Assembly (NCBI RefSeq): GCF_013520865.1 | Contig: NZ_JACDXJ010000001.1 | Location: forward strand, 2,099,001-2,163,000 | Origin: Microvirga mediterraneensis | Lineage (GTDB): Bacteria; Pseudomonadota; Alphaproteobacteria; Rhizobiales; Beijerinckiaceae | DNA length: 64,000 bases | Direction: 5' to 3' | Part shown: positions 1-10,720 of the stretch, piece by piece | Numbering within the stretch: position 1 is the first letter of the stretch | How the letters are laid out: the number at the start of each line of letters is the position of its first letter | Made by a program: the position numbers and the translations under genes | Notes under the pieces: generated by a model | Told to the model about the DNA's origin: nothing | The model's database searches: none | The model's input: the letters and a program-made list of their open reading frames with translations, nothing else

Positions 1-1793
1 GCGATGCGACGCGGATCGAGCTTGCCACCTTCACGGCCCGTCGCGGCAATCGCCGCCTGGCCCTCGCGCAGCCCGCAGCCATCACGCTGCAGAATGGCGC
101 CGTTACCCTGTCCAATCTCGTGATCGCGGCGGACCAGGGGCGCGTCACCGTCAACGGCACCGTCGCCGACAGGCTCGATCTCACCGTCGACGTCCGCAGC
201 CTGCCGCTTCAGGCGGCCGACATCCTGGTGCCCAATCTCGGTCTCGCCGGCACGGTCAACGGAAACGCCACCATCGGCGGTACGGCGGCTAATCCGACCG
301 GAAGCTACCGCGTCGCCGTCTCGGGCCTCGCCACAGCGGAAACTCGCCGGGCGGGGCTGCCCGCGCTCAGCATCGAAGCGCAGGGGCGACTGGCCGATCA
401 GCGTGCCGGCCTCGACGCGAGGATCGCCATCGGACGCGGCGGCACCTTGCAGGTGGCGGGAAGCGTGCCCCTCAGCCCGGCGGAGGAGCTTGCGCTTCGC
501 GTATCGGGCCGCACCGATCTCACCATCGCCAACTCGTTCCTGTCCGCATCCGGTCAACGTCTGACAGGTGCTGCCAATCTTGACCTGTCGATTGCCGGCA
601 CCTTTGCGAACCCGCGTGTCGAAGGCAACGTCACGCTCGCCAACGGCAGCTTCACCGATTCCCTGCAGGGCATCCGGCTCAACGGCATCGCCGGCCGGTT
701 TGTCGCGCGCGGGCAGGTGCTCACCATCGAGAACCTGAGTGCACAGACCCCGAGCGGCGGCTCCCTTGCGGCTCGCGGACAGGTAACGATCGATCCCGCC
801 GCCGGACTGCCCGGCGAGATTCGGATTACAGGTAATCGCGCGCAACTCGTCTCCAACGAGACCGTGGACGCGACCGCCGATCTGGACCTGACCCTCTCGG
901 GCCCGCTCATGAGCAGGCCGCGGGCCGCGGGACGCATCAACATCGTGTCGATGAACGTCTCCGTGCCGGACCGCCTTCCGACCACCTTGAGGCCGCTCCC
1001 CGGGACGAAGCATGTGCGGCCGACCCCGACCGCCGCCGCGCGGCTCGCCCTCGCCCAAAGGCGACAATCCGCCTCCGCGCGGGGCACGCCGTTCCGGGCG
1101 GAGCTCGACCTGACCCTGACGGCGCAGAACCGGATCTTCGTGCGCGGGCGCGGCATCAACGCCGAACTCGGCGGCGACCTGCGGCTTCAGGGCACGACCC
1201 AGGATCCCGTCGCCATCGGCGCCTTCGAGCTCCGACGCGGGCGCTTCGACATCCTGGGCAAGAGGCTCGATTTCGTCCGCGGGCGGCTCGACTTTACCGG
1301 CGATCTCACCCCGTCGCTCGACTTCCTGGCAGAGACGCAGGCAGGAGACGTGACCGCCCGCATCGGCGTCACGGGCCCGGCTTCGAGCCCGGAATTCACG
1401 TTCAGCTCCAGCCCGGATCTGCCTCAGGACGAGGTTCTCTCGCGCATCCTGTTCCAGCGGCCGTCCGGCGGCCTCTCGGCCGGGCAGGCGCTTCAGCTGG
1501 CGCAGGCCGTAGCGCAGCTCTCCGGCGGCTCCGGCAACGACGCCTTCGAGCAGCTGCGCCGATCGCTCGGCGTCGACAGCCTCGACATCACGGTCGGCGC
1601 CGACGGCGGGCCAGGCGTGGGCGTTTCGCGCTACATCAGCGACAATGTGCGGGTGGGCGTGAAGGCCGGCGCCCAGCCGGAGGAGAGCGGCGTGACCGTC
1701 GATATCGACCTGACCCGGCGCCTTAAGGCTCAGGGCGAGATCAACGCCGAGGGCGGAAGCTCCGTGGGGTTGGGCTTCGAGCTGGAATACTGA
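1..1793 (+). CDS. tamB: Translocation and assembly module TamB, C-terminal part (5' end outside window)
   Basis: The reading frame is open from base 3, so the gene starts before the window; about 596 residues are visible. TamB is an inner-membrane-anchored, periplasm-spanning protein that works with the outer-membrane protein TamA in envelope biogenesis and probably phospholipid transport. The visible part has the repetitive beta-strand pattern of the family (recurring L-x-G-T/N-A-x-V runs) and the conserved C-terminal TamB domain, with FELRRGRFDILGKRLDF, then LSRILFQRPSGGLSAGQALQ, and a final strand ending in FELEY that resembles an outer-membrane targeting end. An in-frame GTG at 120 is internal and should not be taken as the start. 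tamA would be expected upstream. Product is confident; the full length is unknown. Confidence 0.9.
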   Translation, partial: DATRIELATFTARRGNRRLALAQPAAITLQNGAVTLSNLVIAADQGRVTVNGTVADRLDLTVDVRSLPLQAADILVPNLGLAGTVNGNATIGGTAANPTGSYRVAVSGLATAETRRAGLPALSIEAQGRLADQRAGLDARIAIGRGGTLQVAGSVPLSPAEELALRVSGRTDLTIANSFLSASGQRLTGAANLDLSIAGTFANPRVEGNVTLANGSFTDSLQGIRLNGIAGRFVARGQVLTIENLSAQTPSGGSLAARGQVTIDPAAGLPGEIRITGNRAQLVSNETVDATADLDLTLSGPLMSRPRAAGRINIVSMNVSVPDRLPTTLRPLPGTKHVRPTPTAAARLALAQRRQSASARGTPFRAELDLTLTAQNRIFVRGRGINAELGGDLRLQGTTQDPVAIGAFELRRGRFDILGKRLDFVRGRLDFTGDLTPSLDFLAETQAGDVTARIGVTGPASSPEFTFSSSPDLPQDEVLSRILFQRPSGGLSAGQALQLAQAVAQLSGGSGNDAFEQLRRSLGVDSLDITVGADGGPGVGVSRYISDNVRVGVKAGAQPEESGVTVDIDLTRRLKAQGEINAEGGSSVGLGFELEY

Positions 1794-1801
1794 GAGCCAT
1801 A

Positions 1802-1912
1802 ATGTTCTTTTTCTACAAGTAGCTGGTCAAGGCAATACCGCTCAAGAGCGTCACCTCCCGCTTCGCCATGGAGCGCATCAAGTCCACCACGGCCTTCGTG
1901 CTGCGGTCGTGA
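1802..1912 (+). pseudogene. Possible decayed 3' fragment of an AsnC/Lrp-family regulator
   Basis: Read from 1802 this stretch encodes MFFFYK, a TAG stop at 1820, then LVKAIPLKSVTSRF and AMERIKSTTAFVLRS before TGA at 1910. The second part resembles the C-terminal strands of Lrp/AsnC regulators, which usually end in a pattern like V-T-S-x-F-x-x-x-x-I/V-K-x-T-T-A-L-P. No helix-turn-helix or effector-domain remainder was found upstream, where tamB ends eight bases before. The likely reading is a relic left by a deletion. The match is short and judged by eye, so it could be chance. Confidence 0.35.
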
Positions 1913-2235
1913 GGGTTCCCAGCCCAGCCATGACGGTGGAGAACGGCGTGGAGCACCATGCCGGCTAAATGCACGACTGCTGATCCGAGGTTTAGATCTG
2001 TTTCGACATGCAGCCCGATCCATGCGTGTTCCGCTTTCCAGCACGGCGTCAGAGAAGTAACAGAGTTCCGATATCAGGCGACTGTCAGAAAATTCCTTTC
2101 GGCCTGGAACTCTGGCGCCTGAAAAGCGTTAAGTAGGGTCGAATTCCATCTGAAGACGAACAAAGTAGCTTTTGGGATGTCGGCAAAAGGGGGCCAGGCG
2201 TTGGTTGAGCCTGGGACAGCGTAACGGGGGGCTTT
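1913..2235. other. Intergenic region upstream of the poly-HAMP kinase
   Basis: About 320 bases with no reading frame that looks coding on either strand. It is less GC-rich than the neighbouring genes and should hold the promoter of the kinase operon, but no clear -35/-10 pair or palindrome stands out. The ribosome binding site of the next gene is the G-run at 2226-2231, just before the ATG at 2236. Confidence 0.5.
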
Positions 2236-5200
2236 ATGTCACAAGTCGAAACCACCACTTCGCAGCTTGATCCCAAGCTGCTCCTCAAGACATTGCGTGC
2301 CTTTAGAAAAGGCGATTTCTCCGCCCGTCTTCCGTCGGACCTGACGGGCATCGACGGCGAGATCGCCGAGGCGTTCAACGACATTGCTGACCTGAACCAC
2401 GGCCTCGCGCAGGAACTGGAACGCGTCGCAAAGGTCGTCGGCAAAGAGGGGCGGATCGAGGAGCGCGGGCGCCTTGCAGGGGCGACCGGCTGCTGGAGCG
2501 AGTGCGTCGACTCCGTGAATGCCATGATCGGCGACATCGTTCAGCCGACCATTGAGGTGGCGCGTGTCATCGGCGCGGTGGCGAAGGGCGATTTGAGCCA
2601 GACGATCGATCTCGCCACCGACGGGCGTCCCCTGCGTGGCGAATTCCTGCGCATCGGCAAAGTGGTCAACACCATGGTGGGCCAGCTCGGCAGCTTCGCC
2701 TCGGAAGTGACCCGCGTGGCGCGCGAGGTGGGCTCGGAAGGCAAGCTCGGCGGCCAGGCGAAGGTGAAGGGCGTGGCCGGCACCTGGAAGGACCTGACCG
2801 AGAACGTGAACCTGATGGCGGCGAACCTGACGGGTCAGGTGCGAAACATCGCGGAGGTCACGACGGCGGTCGCGAACGGCGACCTCTCGAAGAAGATCAC
2901 CGTGGACGTGAAGGGTGAGATCCTCGAGCTGAAGGATACCATCAACACGATGGTGGACCAGCTCAACTCCTTCGCATCCGAAGTCACCCGCGTGGCGAAG
3001 GAAGTGGGTACGGAAGGCAAGCTCGGCGGCCAGGCGCAGGTGCGCGGCGTCGCCGGCGTGTGGAAGGACCTCACCGACAACGTCAACATGATGGCCGCGA
3101 ACCTCACCGGTCAGGTGCGAAACATCGCCGAAGTCACCACCGCGGTGGCCCGGGGCGACCTGTCGAAGAAGATCACCGTCGACGTGAAGGGTGAGATCCT
3201 GGCCCTCAAGTCCACCATCAATACGATGGTGGATCAGCTCAACTCCTTCGCGTCCGAAGTCACCCGCGTGGCGAAGGAAGTGGGCTCGGAAGGCAAGCTC
3301 GGCGGACAGGCGCAAGTGGAGGGTGTCGGCGGCGTCTGGCGCGACCTCACAGAGAACGTCAACATGATGGGCTCGAACCTCACCGCGCAGGTTCGCAACA
3401 TCGCCGAGGTGACGACGGCCGTCGCCAACGGCGACCTGTCGAAGAAGATCACCGTGGAGGTGAGGGGCGAGATCCTTGAGCTGAAGAACACCATCAACAC
3501 CATGGTGGACCAGCTTAACTCCTTCGCATCCGAAGTCACCCGCGTGGCGAAGGAAGTGGGCTCGGAAGGCAAGCTCGGCGGACAGGCCCAGGTGCGCGGC
3601 GTCGCCGGCACTTGGAAGGACCTCACCGACAACGTCAACCTGATGGCGGCGAACCTCACCGGGCAGGTGCGAAACATCGCCGAGGTGACGACCGCGGTCG
3701 CGAACGGTGACTTGTCGAAGAAGATCACGGTGGAGGTCCGCGGTGAAATCCTCGAGCTGAAATCGACCATCAACACGATGGTGGACCAGTTGAACTCCTT
3801 CGCGGGCGAAGTGACCCGTGTGGCCAAGGAGGTGGGTTCCGAAGGCAAGCTCGGCGGACAGGCGCGGGTGGAAGGCGTCGCCGGTATCTGGAAGGACCTC
3901 ACCGACAACGTGAACCTGATGGCGGCGAACCTCACCGGGCAGGTGCGAAACATCGCCGAGGTGACGACGGCGGTCGCGAACGGCGACCTCTCGAAGAAGA
4001 TCACCGTGGATGTGCGCGGCGAGATTCTTGAGCTGAAGTCCACGATCAACACCATGGTGGACCAGCTCAATTCGTTTGCCGGCGAGGTCACCCGCGTGGC
4101 TCGCGAGGTAGGAACGGAAGGCAAGCTCGGCGGACAGGCCCAGGTGCGCGGCGTCGCCGGCGTGTGGAAGGACCTCACCGACAACGTCAACATGATGGCG
4201 GCCAACCTCACCGGCCAGGTGCGAAACATTGCGGAAGTGACGACGGCGGTCGCGAACGGCGACCTCTCGAAGAAAATCACCGTTGCGGTCGAAGGCGAAA
4301 TTCTCGAGCTGAAATCGACCATCAACACGATGGTGGACCAGCTGAACTCCTTCGCGGGCGAAGTGACCCGCGTGGCGCGCGAGGTGGGCACCGAGGGCAA
4401 GCTCGGCGGCCAGGCGCAGGTGCGTGGTGTCGGCGGCGTCTGGAAGGACCTGACCGAGAACGTCAACATGATGGCGGCGAACCTGACCGGTCAGGTGCGA
4501 AACATCGCCGAGGTGACGACGGCGGTCGCGAATGGCGATCTCTCGAAGAAGATCACCGTCGACGTGCGCGGCGAGATCCTGGAGCTGAAATCGACCATCA
4601 ACACGATGGTGGACCAGCTGAACTCCTTCGCGTCCGAAGTGACCCGCGTGGCGCGCGAGGTGGGTATCGAAGGCAAACTGGGCGGTCAGGCGCAGGTGCG
4701 CGGCGTCGCCGGCACCTGGAAGGACCTCACCGACAACGTCAATATGATGGCGGACAACCTGACAGGGCAGGTCCGCGGCATCGCCAGCGTGGTGACAGCG
4801 GTCGCCGAGGGCGATCTCAAGCGCAAGCTCATCGTGGATGCCAAGGGCGAGATCGCGGCGCTCGCCGAGACCATCAACGAGATGATCGACACGCTTGCGA
4901 CCTTCGCCGATCAGGTGACGAACGTCGCCCGCGAAGTGGGTGTCGAAGGCAAACTGGGCGGTCAGGCGCGTGTGCCAGGCGCCGCGGGCCTGTGGCGGGA
5001 CCTCACCGACAACGTGAACCAGCTGGCGGCCAACCTGACCACGCAGGTGCGCGCCATCGCGGACGTGGCCACCGCCGTGACCAAGGGCGACCTCACCCGG
5101 TCGATCTCGGTGGAAGCCTCGGGCGAGCTGGCCTCGCTCAAGGACAACGTGAACGAGATGATCCGCAACTTGCGCGATACGACGCTCAAGAACGCGGAGC

Positions 5201-8088
5201 AGGATTGGCTCAAGACAAACCTCGCCAAGTTCACCCGCATGCTGCAGGGCGAGCGCGATCTCACCACCGTGTCCAACATGATCCTGTCTGAGATCGCCCC
5301 GCTCGTGAATGCCCAGCAGGGCGTGTTCTACACGATGGAGAGCGACGGCAACGAGCCGATCCTCGATATGGTGGCGTCGTACGCCTTCACGGAGAGAAAG
5401 CATCTCAACAACCGCTTCCGTCTGCGTGAGGGGCTTGTCGGGCAGGTCGCCTACGAGAAAAAGCGGATTCTCCTCACCAACGTTCCGGGCGACTACATTA
5501 CCATCAGCTCTGCTCTCGGCGAGGCGCCGCCGCTCAACATCATCGTGTTGCCCGTTCTGTTCGAACAGGAGGTGAAGGCGGTCATCGAGCTTGCTTCCTT
5601 CAGCCGCTTCTCGGAGACGCACCAGTCCTTCCTTGAGCAGCTCACGGAATCCATCGGCATCGTTCTGAATACCATCGCGGCGAACATGCGGACGGAAGGG
5701 CTGCTGAAGCAGTCCCAGCTTCTGACCACCGAGCTGCAGAGCCAGCAGGAAGAGCTGAGAAACACCAACGACCGGCTGGAGCAGCAGGCCGCCAGCCTGC
5801 GCCAGTCCGAGGAACTCCTGCGGCAGCAGCAGGAGGCGCTGCAGAAGACGAACGAAGAGCTGGAAGACAAGGCGCGGCTGCTCGAACTCCAGAAGAGGGA
5901 AGTCGAGACGAAGAACCAGGAGGTGTCCGTCGCGAAGACCGCCCTCGAGGAGAAAGCCGAGCAGCTCTCGCTCACGTCGCGCTACAAGTCGCAGTTCCTG
6001 GCCAATATGAGCCATGAGTTGCGGACGCCGCTGAACTCGCTCCTCATCCTCTCGAAGCTTCTGACCGAGAACTCGGACGGCAACCTGACCGACAAGCAGC
6101 GGGAGTTCGCCAAGACCATCCATGCGGCCGGTTCCGACCTGCTCTCGCTCATCAACGACATCCTGGACCTGTCGAAGATCGAGTCCGGCACCGTCAGCCT
6201 TGAGGTGTCGAGCGTCGCGTTCAAGGACCTCGTCGACAACATGGAGCGGACGTTCCGCCAAGTGGCGGAGGAGAGAAAGCTCGACTTCAACGTGGAGGTC
6301 GATCAGAAGCTGCCGGCGTCGATCAGAACGGATTCCAAGCGGCTACAGCAGGTGCTGCGCAACCTTTTGTCGAACGCCTTCAAGTTCACGGAGCGCGGAG
6401 GCGTGACGCTGCAGATCGGTTCGGCCGAGGGGACACCGCTGCGGGCCGGCAGCCAGTGGGTCGCCATATCGGTGACGGATACCGGTATCGGCATTCCGGA
6501 GGAGAAGCAGCGCATCATCTTCGAGGCTTTCCAGCAGGCGGACGGCACGACGAGCAGGAAATATGGCGGAACCGGTCTCGGCCTATCGATCAGCCGCGAG
6601 ATCGCCCGTCTGCCCGGCGGCGAGATCGTGGTATCGAGCACGCCGGGAAGCGGCTCGACCTTCACGCTCTTCGTGCCGGTTGAGCCGCCCGCCAGCCACG
6701 GAACGGCCGGTGCGGCCTCCTCCGTTCGGCCGAACGGGGACGGAGCCGGTCAGTTCACTGCCACGACGGACGAGCCCGCGGGAACGATGATCCGCCAGCC
6801 ATCGGCCGCGATGGCGCTTTCCGCCTCCCTCGATGACCGTCATGCGATCACGAGCGGAGACCGGGTCGTCCTCATCGTCGAGGATGACGCCATGTTCGCC
6901 TCGGTGCTGCTGGAGCTCGCCCGCGAGGAGGGCTTCAGGGGATTGATCGCCATGGACGGCGCTTCGGCGCTCGCCCTGGCACATCGCTACAAGCCCCATG
7001 CGATCACGCTCGATATAGGGTTGCCCGACATGGACGGCTGGGCGCTGCTCGATCTTCTCAAGCACGATCCGCGCACCCGGCATGTTCCGATCCATGTGAT
7101 CTCCGTCGATGACCAGAAGAAGCGCGGTCTCAAAGCGGGCGCCTTCGGCTTCTTGGAGAAGCCTGTCGACCGGGATGCGCTCATGGGGGCGCTCAACCGA
7201 ACCAAGGAGTTCATCGACCGTCCCGTGAAGAAGCTGCTTCTCGTCGAGGATGACGACATCCAGCGCATGAGCCTGTCCGAACTCATGAAGAGCGAGCAGG
7301 TCGACGTGACCGCCGTGGGAACGGCCGAGACGGCCCTGGAGGCCATCCAGGTGCGGCAGTTCGACTGCGCCGTCGTCGATTTGGGCCTGCCGGATCTGCC
7401 CGGGGCGGAACTCATCGAACGCATCCGCAGAACGAAAGGTGGTGAAGAGCTTCCGATCGTCATCTATACCGGTCAGGACCTGACCAAGGCCGAGGAGCGC
7501 CATCTGCAGGGCATGGCGGCCACACTCATCGTGAAGGGCGAGGGCTCGTCCGAGCGTCTTCTCAACGACACGGCTCTGTTCCTTCACCGGGCGATCAGCG
7601 CCATCCCCGAAGAGAAGCACATCGTCGTCAATCACCGCACCGATGAGGCGCTCGATGGCCGGAAGGTTCTGATCATCGACGACGACATGCGCAACATCTT
7701 CTCGCTGACGAGCGCGCTCGAGCAGCATGGGATCTCGGTGATCTTCGCCGAGAACGGCCTGGAGGGCATCGAGAAGCTCCAGGCGAACCCGGATGTCGAC
7801 GTTGCCCTGGTCGATATCATGATGCCCGAGATGGACGGCTACGAGACCATGCGCGAGATCCGCAATATCCCGCGCTATCGCGACCTTCCGCTCGTGGCTG
7901 TGACGGCGAAGGCCATGAAGGGCGATCGCGAGAAGTGCCTTGAGGCCGGCGCGACCGACTACGTGTCGAAGCCAGTCGATGTGGATCAACTTCTCGCCGT
8001 CTTGCGCGTTCAACTCAGTCGGAGCACATATATCCCGGGCGGGACGATGGCTCCCAATGGTGCGGCAGAGACCGGGTTGAACTCATGA
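2236..8088 (+). CDS. Soluble poly-HAMP / GAF hybrid histidine kinase with three receiver domains
   Basis: A 1950-residue cytosolic sensor kinase with no predicted membrane segment. Domains in order: an array of HAMP-type repeats (about residues 12-990), a GAF domain (about 1000-1150), a Gln/Glu-rich coiled coil (about 1153-1245), HisKA with phospho-acceptor His1260 ([11 protein letters not shown]), HATPase with N box NLLSNAFKF (1376), DTGIGI (1415) and GTGLGLS (1445), then three receivers with probable phosphorylated Asp1593, Asp1715 and Asp1860. The layout recalls fungal group III (Nik1-type) kinases, in which the HAMP chain senses osmotic or similar stress; the stimulus here is unknown. No Hpt domain is visible, so the phosphorelay partner lies elsewhere. 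The stop overlaps the next kinase start (ATGA), implying co-translation. Confidence 0.93.
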   Translation: MSQVETTTSQLDPKLLLKTLRAFRKGDFSARLPSDLTGIDGEIAEAFNDIADLNHGLAQELERVAKVVGKEGRIEERGRLAGATGCWSECVDSVNAMIGDIVQPTIEVARVIGAVAKGDLSQTIDLATDGRPLRGEFLRIGKVVNTMVGQLGSFASEVTRVAREVGSEGKLGGQAKVKGVAGTWKDLTENVNLMAANLTGQVRNIAEVTTAVANGDLSKKITVDVKGEILELKDTINTMVDQLNSFASEVTRVAKEVGTEGKLGGQAQVRGVAGVWKDLTDNVNMMAANLTGQVRNIAEVTTAVARGDLSKKITVDVKGEILALKSTINTMVDQLNSFASEVTRVAKEVGSEGKLGGQAQVEGVGGVWRDLTENVNMMGSNLTAQVRNIAEVTTAVANGDLSKKITVEVRGEILELKNTINTMVDQLNSFASEVTRVAKEVGSEGKLGGQAQVRGVAGTWKDLTDNVNLMAANLTGQVRNIAEVTTAVANGDLSKKITVEVRGEILELKSTINTMVDQLNSFAGEVTRVAKEVGSEGKLGGQARVEGVAGIWKDLTDNVNLMAANLTGQVRNIAEVTTAVANGDLSKKITVDVRGEILELKSTINTMVDQLNSFAGEVTRVAREVGTEGKLGGQAQVRGVAGVWKDLTDNVNMMAANLTGQVRNIAEVTTAVANGDLSKKITVAVEGEILELKSTINTMVDQLNSFAGEVTRVAREVGTEGKLGGQAQVRGVGGVWKDLTENVNMMAANLTGQVRNIAEVTTAVANGDLSKKITVDVRGEILELKSTINTMVDQLNSFASEVTRVAREVGIEGKLGGQAQVRGVAGTWKDLTDNVNMMADNLTGQVRGIASVVTAVAEGDLKRKLIVDAKGEIAALAETINEMIDTLATFADQVTNVAREVGVEGKLGGQARVPGAAGLWRDLTDNVNQLAANLTTQVRAIADVATAVTKGDLTRSISVEASGELASLKDNVNEMIRNLRDTTLKNAEQDWLKTNLAKFTRMLQGERDLTTVSNMILSEIAPLVNAQQGVFYTMESDGNEPILDMVASYAFTERKHLNNRFRLREGLVGQVAYEKKRILLTNVPGDYITISSALGEAPPLNIIVLPVLFEQEVKAVIELASFSRFSETHQSFLEQLTESIGIVLNTIAANMRTEGLLKQSQLLTTELQSQQEELRNTNDRLEQQAASLRQSEELLRQQQEALQKTNEELEDKARLLELQKREVETKNQEVSVAKTALEEKAEQLSLTSRYKSQFLANMSHELRTPLNSLLILSKLLTENSDGNLTDKQREFAKTIHAAGSDLLSLINDILDLSKIESGTVSLEVSSVAFKDLVDNMERTFRQVAEERKLDFNVEVDQKLPASIRTDSKRLQQVLRNLLSNAFKFTERGGVTLQIGSAEGTPLRAGSQWVAISVTDTGIGIPEEKQRIIFEAFQQADGTTSRKYGGTGLGLSISREIARLPGGEIVVSSTPGSGSTFTLFVPVEPPASHGTAGAASSVRPNGDGAGQFTATTDEPAGTMIRQPSAAMALSASLDDRHAITSGDRVVLIVEDDAMFASVLLELAREEGFRGLIAMDGASALALAHRYKPHAITLDIGLPDMDGWALLDLLKHDPRTRHVPIHVISVDDQKKRGLKAGAFGFLEKPVDRDALMGALNRTKEFIDRPVKKLLLVEDDDIQRMSLSELMKSEQVDVTAVGTAETALEAIQVRQFDCAVVDLGLPDLPGAELIERIRRTKGGEELPIVIYTGQDLTKAEERHLQGMAATLIVKGEGSSERLLNDTALFLHRAISAIPEEKHIVVNHRTDEALDGRKVLIIDDDMRNIFSLTSALEQHGISVIFAENGLEGIEKLQANPDVDVALVDIMMPEMDGYETMREIRNIPRYRDLPLVAVTAKAMKGDREKCLEAGATDYVSKPVDVDQLLAVLRVQLSRSTYIPGGTMAPNGAAETGLNS
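2830..5037 (+). repeat. Tandem 276-bp coding repeat (eight units, HAMP pairs)
   Basis: Eight units of exactly 276 bp (92 codons) start at 2830, 3106, 3382, 3658, 3934, 4210, 4486 and 4762. Each begins with T-G/A-Q-V-R and contains a [12 protein letters not shown] strand, a [15 protein letters not shown] helix, an EGKLGGQA motif and W-K/R-D-L-T. The first seven are nearly identical in protein and very close in DNA; the eighth is more diverged, and less similar units lie on both sides. Such similarity suggests recent expansion or gene conversion, and makes copy number prone to change and to short-read misassembly. Confidence 0.92.
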
Positions 8089-10196
8089 CGGACGACCTAC
8101 GGCGCGGGGAGCTGAACCAGAGTCCGGATGACTTTCATCTGGTCCCGGCCCGACCTCCGTCAGATCCGATTCCGGCCAAGATCCTGGTGGTCGACGACGA
8201 TCCGCGAAACCTGATCGCCGTCGAAGAGGTGCTCCGGTCTCCAGGCGTGGAGATCGTGACCGCCGATTCAGGCGAGGGGGCCCTGCGCCACGTCCTGAAG
8301 GATGATTTCGCGGTCATCCTCCTCGACGTGCAGATGCCCCGGCTCGACGGTTACGAGGTTGCAAGCCTGATCAGGAACCGGCCGCGCTCCTCGCGCGTGC
8401 CGATCCTCTTCCTGACGGCTTTCAACAAGGACGACATGCATGTCTTCAAGGGATACTCGGCGGGCGCCGTCGACTACGTCTTCAAGCCCATAGAGCCGCT
8501 GATCCTCAGATCCAAGGTCGACATCTTCGTCGACCTTTATCGTAAGACGGAAGAGATCCGCCGGCAGGCCGAGCAGGAGCGACGCCTGCTGATGGACAAC
8601 CTTCATGTCCGCAGCGAGAAGCTGAAGGCGGAGCAGGCCCTGCGCCGCCGCGAGGAACATCAATCGATCGTCTTGAAGTCGCTGCCCATCGCGCTCTATA
8701 CGGCCTCCGTCGAGGAGGATCACCGGCGCCTACATTTCACCAATGAAAGCATCGAGCGCATCACGGGCTTCCGGCCCGAGGCTTTCCTCGAGCGGCCGGA
8801 TTTCTGGTCATCCCGCATCAATCCAGATGACCGGGAGCATGTTCTGGCCCAACTGAGGAGGCTGGAGGAGGAAGGCTCCGTCAATCTCGAATACCGCTGG
8901 CGCTGCGCCGACGATGTGGAGAGGCACTTTCTCGACCAGACCGTCCTCATGCGCGACGAGAACGGGCGTCCGCGCGAGTTCTTCGGTATGTGGTTCGATA
9001 TCACGGAGAGCAAGCAGATGGAGCAGAACCTGCTCCATGCCAGCAAGCTGGAAGCGGTCGGCCGTCTGACGGGCGGGATTGCGCACGATTTCAACAACAT
9101 GCTGAGCGTCGTGATCGGTAACCTCGATCTCCTGAAGAAATCCATTCAGGGAAACGAGAAAGCCGAACGCCGGGTGCGCATGGCGCTGGAAAGCGCCCAG
9201 CATTGCGCCGATCTCACCTACAGGCTCCTGACCTTCTCCCGGCGTCAGGCCCTGCAGGTTTCAACCATCGACGTCGCGGGCCTCATGCCGAGCCTTCTGG
9301 AGCTGATGCGCAGAACGCTGGGCGAGCACGTCAATGCGAGCCTGCACCTCGAAGACGGCATCTGGCCGATCCAGGTCGACCGCGCCCAATTCGAGGCGGC
9401 GCTTCTGAACCTTGCCGTCAATGCCCGCGATGCCATGCCCCATGGGGGCGATCTCACGATCTGCGTCAAGAACCAGGTGGTGGAGGAGGGGAAACCCGTT
9501 CCCGGCGGCGAGTTCGTCGTGATCTCCGTGAGCGATACGGGGATCGGCATGCCGCCCGATGTGCTGGAGAAGGTGTTCGAGCCGTTCTTCACCACGAAGG
9601 AAAGCGGGAAAGGCACGGGCCTGGGCCTGAGCATGGTCTATGGCTTCGTGCAGCAATGCCATGGCCACGTGGAAGTCGAGAGCGAGCCGAATGTGGGCAC
9701 GACGATCCGCATCTTCCTGCCTCGCTCGCATGATGCGGCGGAAAGACAGGAGGACGACGATCAATCGGCCATGGCACACCCTTTCGGGGATGGTCGCATG
9801 GTGCTCGTCGTCGAGGACAATCCCGCCGTACGACAGGTGGCGCTGTCCACCCTGCATTCCCTCGGATTCAAGGTGATGGAGGCCGAAACCGGCGATGAGG
9901 CCGCCCGACTCCTGAAATCGAAGAAGGACATCAAGCTCGTTCTCTCCGACGTGAGGATGCCGGGAGCCCTCAGCGGCATAGATCTGGCCCGCCTCATTCA
10001 GAAGGAGCAGCCGGACGTGCAGGTTCTCCTGACCACCGGATATTTCGACGGTGAGGACAAGCTCGAAGATCTCAATCTTCTCTACAAGCCCTACCGGGCG
10101 AGCGACCTGGCGGACAGGATCCAATCGCTGATGAGTTCTCCGCAGAATGTCCAGATGGACAAGACGGCTCCACGTCAGGCCGCCGCCGTCGCATAG
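8085..10196 (+). CDS. Hybrid histidine kinase, REC-PAS-HisKA-HATPase-REC
   Basis: A 703-residue soluble sensor kinase. An N-terminal receiver (about residues 28-145, [12 protein letters not shown], Asp81 in [13 protein letters not shown]) precedes a short coiled coil, a PAS fold (about 200-320), a HisKA with His334 in [12 protein letters not shown], a HATPase ([24 protein letters not shown]) and a C-terminal receiver with Asp622 in SDVRMPG. Its start overlaps the stop of the poly-HAMP kinase by four bases, so the pair is co-translated. The N-terminal receiver could take phosphate from the first kinase and gate this one, which is an inference from domain order and coupling. No DNA-binding output domain is present. 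Confidence 0.92.
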   Translation: MTDDLRRGELNQSPDDFHLVPARPPSDPIPAKILVVDDDPRNLIAVEEVLRSPGVEIVTADSGEGALRHVLKDDFAVILLDVQMPRLDGYEVASLIRNRPRSSRVPILFLTAFNKDDMHVFKGYSAGAVDYVFKPIEPLILRSKVDIFVDLYRKTEEIRRQAEQERRLLMDNLHVRSEKLKAEQALRRREEHQSIVLKSLPIALYTASVEEDHRRLHFTNESIERITGFRPEAFLERPDFWSSRINPDDREHVLAQLRRLEEEGSVNLEYRWRCADDVERHFLDQTVLMRDENGRPREFFGMWFDITESKQMEQNLLHASKLEAVGRLTGGIAHDFNNMLSVVIGNLDLLKKSIQGNEKAERRVRMALESAQHCADLTYRLLTFSRRQALQVSTIDVAGLMPSLLELMRRTLGEHVNASLHLEDGIWPIQVDRAQFEAALLNLAVNARDAMPHGGDLTICVKNQVVEEGKPVPGGEFVVISVSDTGIGMPPDVLEKVFEPFFTTKESGKGTGLGLSMVYGFVQQCHGHVEVESEPNVGTTIRIFLPRSHDAAERQEDDDQSAMAHPFGDGRMVLVVEDNPAVRQVALSTLHSLGFKVMEAETGDEAARLLKSKKDIKLVLSDVRMPGALSGIDLARLIQKEQPDVQVLLTTGYFDGEDKLEDLNLLYKPYRASDLADRIQSLMSSPQNVQMDKTAPRQAAAVA

Positions 10197-10214
10197 ATCC
10201 GCCGTGACATCGGG

Positions 10215-10252
10215 CCGGGAGGGAATGAGTTTGCCGGAACTTTCCTTCCCGG
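10215..10252 (+). terminator. Imperfect stem-loop after the kinase operon
   Basis: Eleven paired bases (10215-10225 with 10242-10252, one G-T pair) enclose a 16-base loop, 19 bases after the kinase stop and just beyond the 3' end of the convergent small gene. There is no T-run, so it is not a canonical intrinsic terminator; it may simply protect 3' ends. Confidence 0.3.
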
Positions 10253-10273
10253 GCTCCTCTCTGAGGTAAATGC

Positions 10274-10504
10274 TCAGATTTTGGCCGAGAGACTGTCCCG
10301 GTCACCGCGCCAGGCGGTATAGAAATCGCCTGTCCGGTCGAGAACGAAAACCGTCGGATGGTTCGATACGGCCGACCAGCAGGCGGCTTCGACGGCGAAT
10401 TTCAATGCCTTTGCGCGGAAATAAAACGATCCGAGATCCCGGCCGAATTGAGAAACCGTCCAACGATCGTGCTTAAATGCAACGCAATACGCTCCGTGGG
10501 GCAT
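10274..10504 (-). CDS. Small hypothetical protein (76 aa)
   Basis: Not recognised. I chose the ATG at 10504 because GGGAGG lies six bases before it; a longer frame from 10579 lacks a comparable site. The product starts MPHGAYCVAFKHDRW and reads like a compact soluble alpha/beta domain with several aromatic residues and no membrane segment or signal peptide. It is convergent with the kinase operon and shares no obvious unit with the sugar-acid genes to its right. The strong ribosome binding site and protein-like composition argue that it is real. Confidence 0.6.
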   Translation of the reverse strand: MPHGAYCVAFKHDRWTVSQFGRDLGSFYFRAKALKFAVEAACWSAVSNHPTVFVLDRTGDFYTAWRGDRDSLSAKI

Positions 10505-10720
10505 GAAGCACCTCCCAAGTCGCTCTTCCGGCACATCGTGCGGCCCTCCGGGTGTGCCCCGAACGATGCGCTGTTCCAATAGATGAACATCGGATCAATC
10601 CCGAAAACGGGTCCCGATGCTTCGCAAAACACAGGTGCCGTTGCTAACCATCCTGAACGGATATGGCAACCGGGAATGACGGTCTACGATCCAAACATTA
10701 AGGATGGGTTTCGAAATGCC
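10505..10720. other. Gap between the small gene and the SDR gene
   Basis: About 215 bases. It should contain the promoter of the leftward small gene and the 3' flank of the leftward SDR gene. A phrase around 10597-10620 (CCCGAAAACGGG and flank) resembles short palindromic repeats scattered in rhizobial genomes, but only one copy is visible here. No credible gene is seen. Confidence 0.4.

Noticed and set aside
120..122. GTG at 120 as the start of the tamB-end protein
   Set aside because: The frame is open to the window edge and coding character continues upstream.
2239..6261. A 1340-codon open frame antisense to the poly-HAMP kinase
   Set aside because: Its protein merely mirrors the HAMP repeats on the other strand. 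High GC and repeated codons keep the frame open; the sense frame has clear domains and catalytic motifs.
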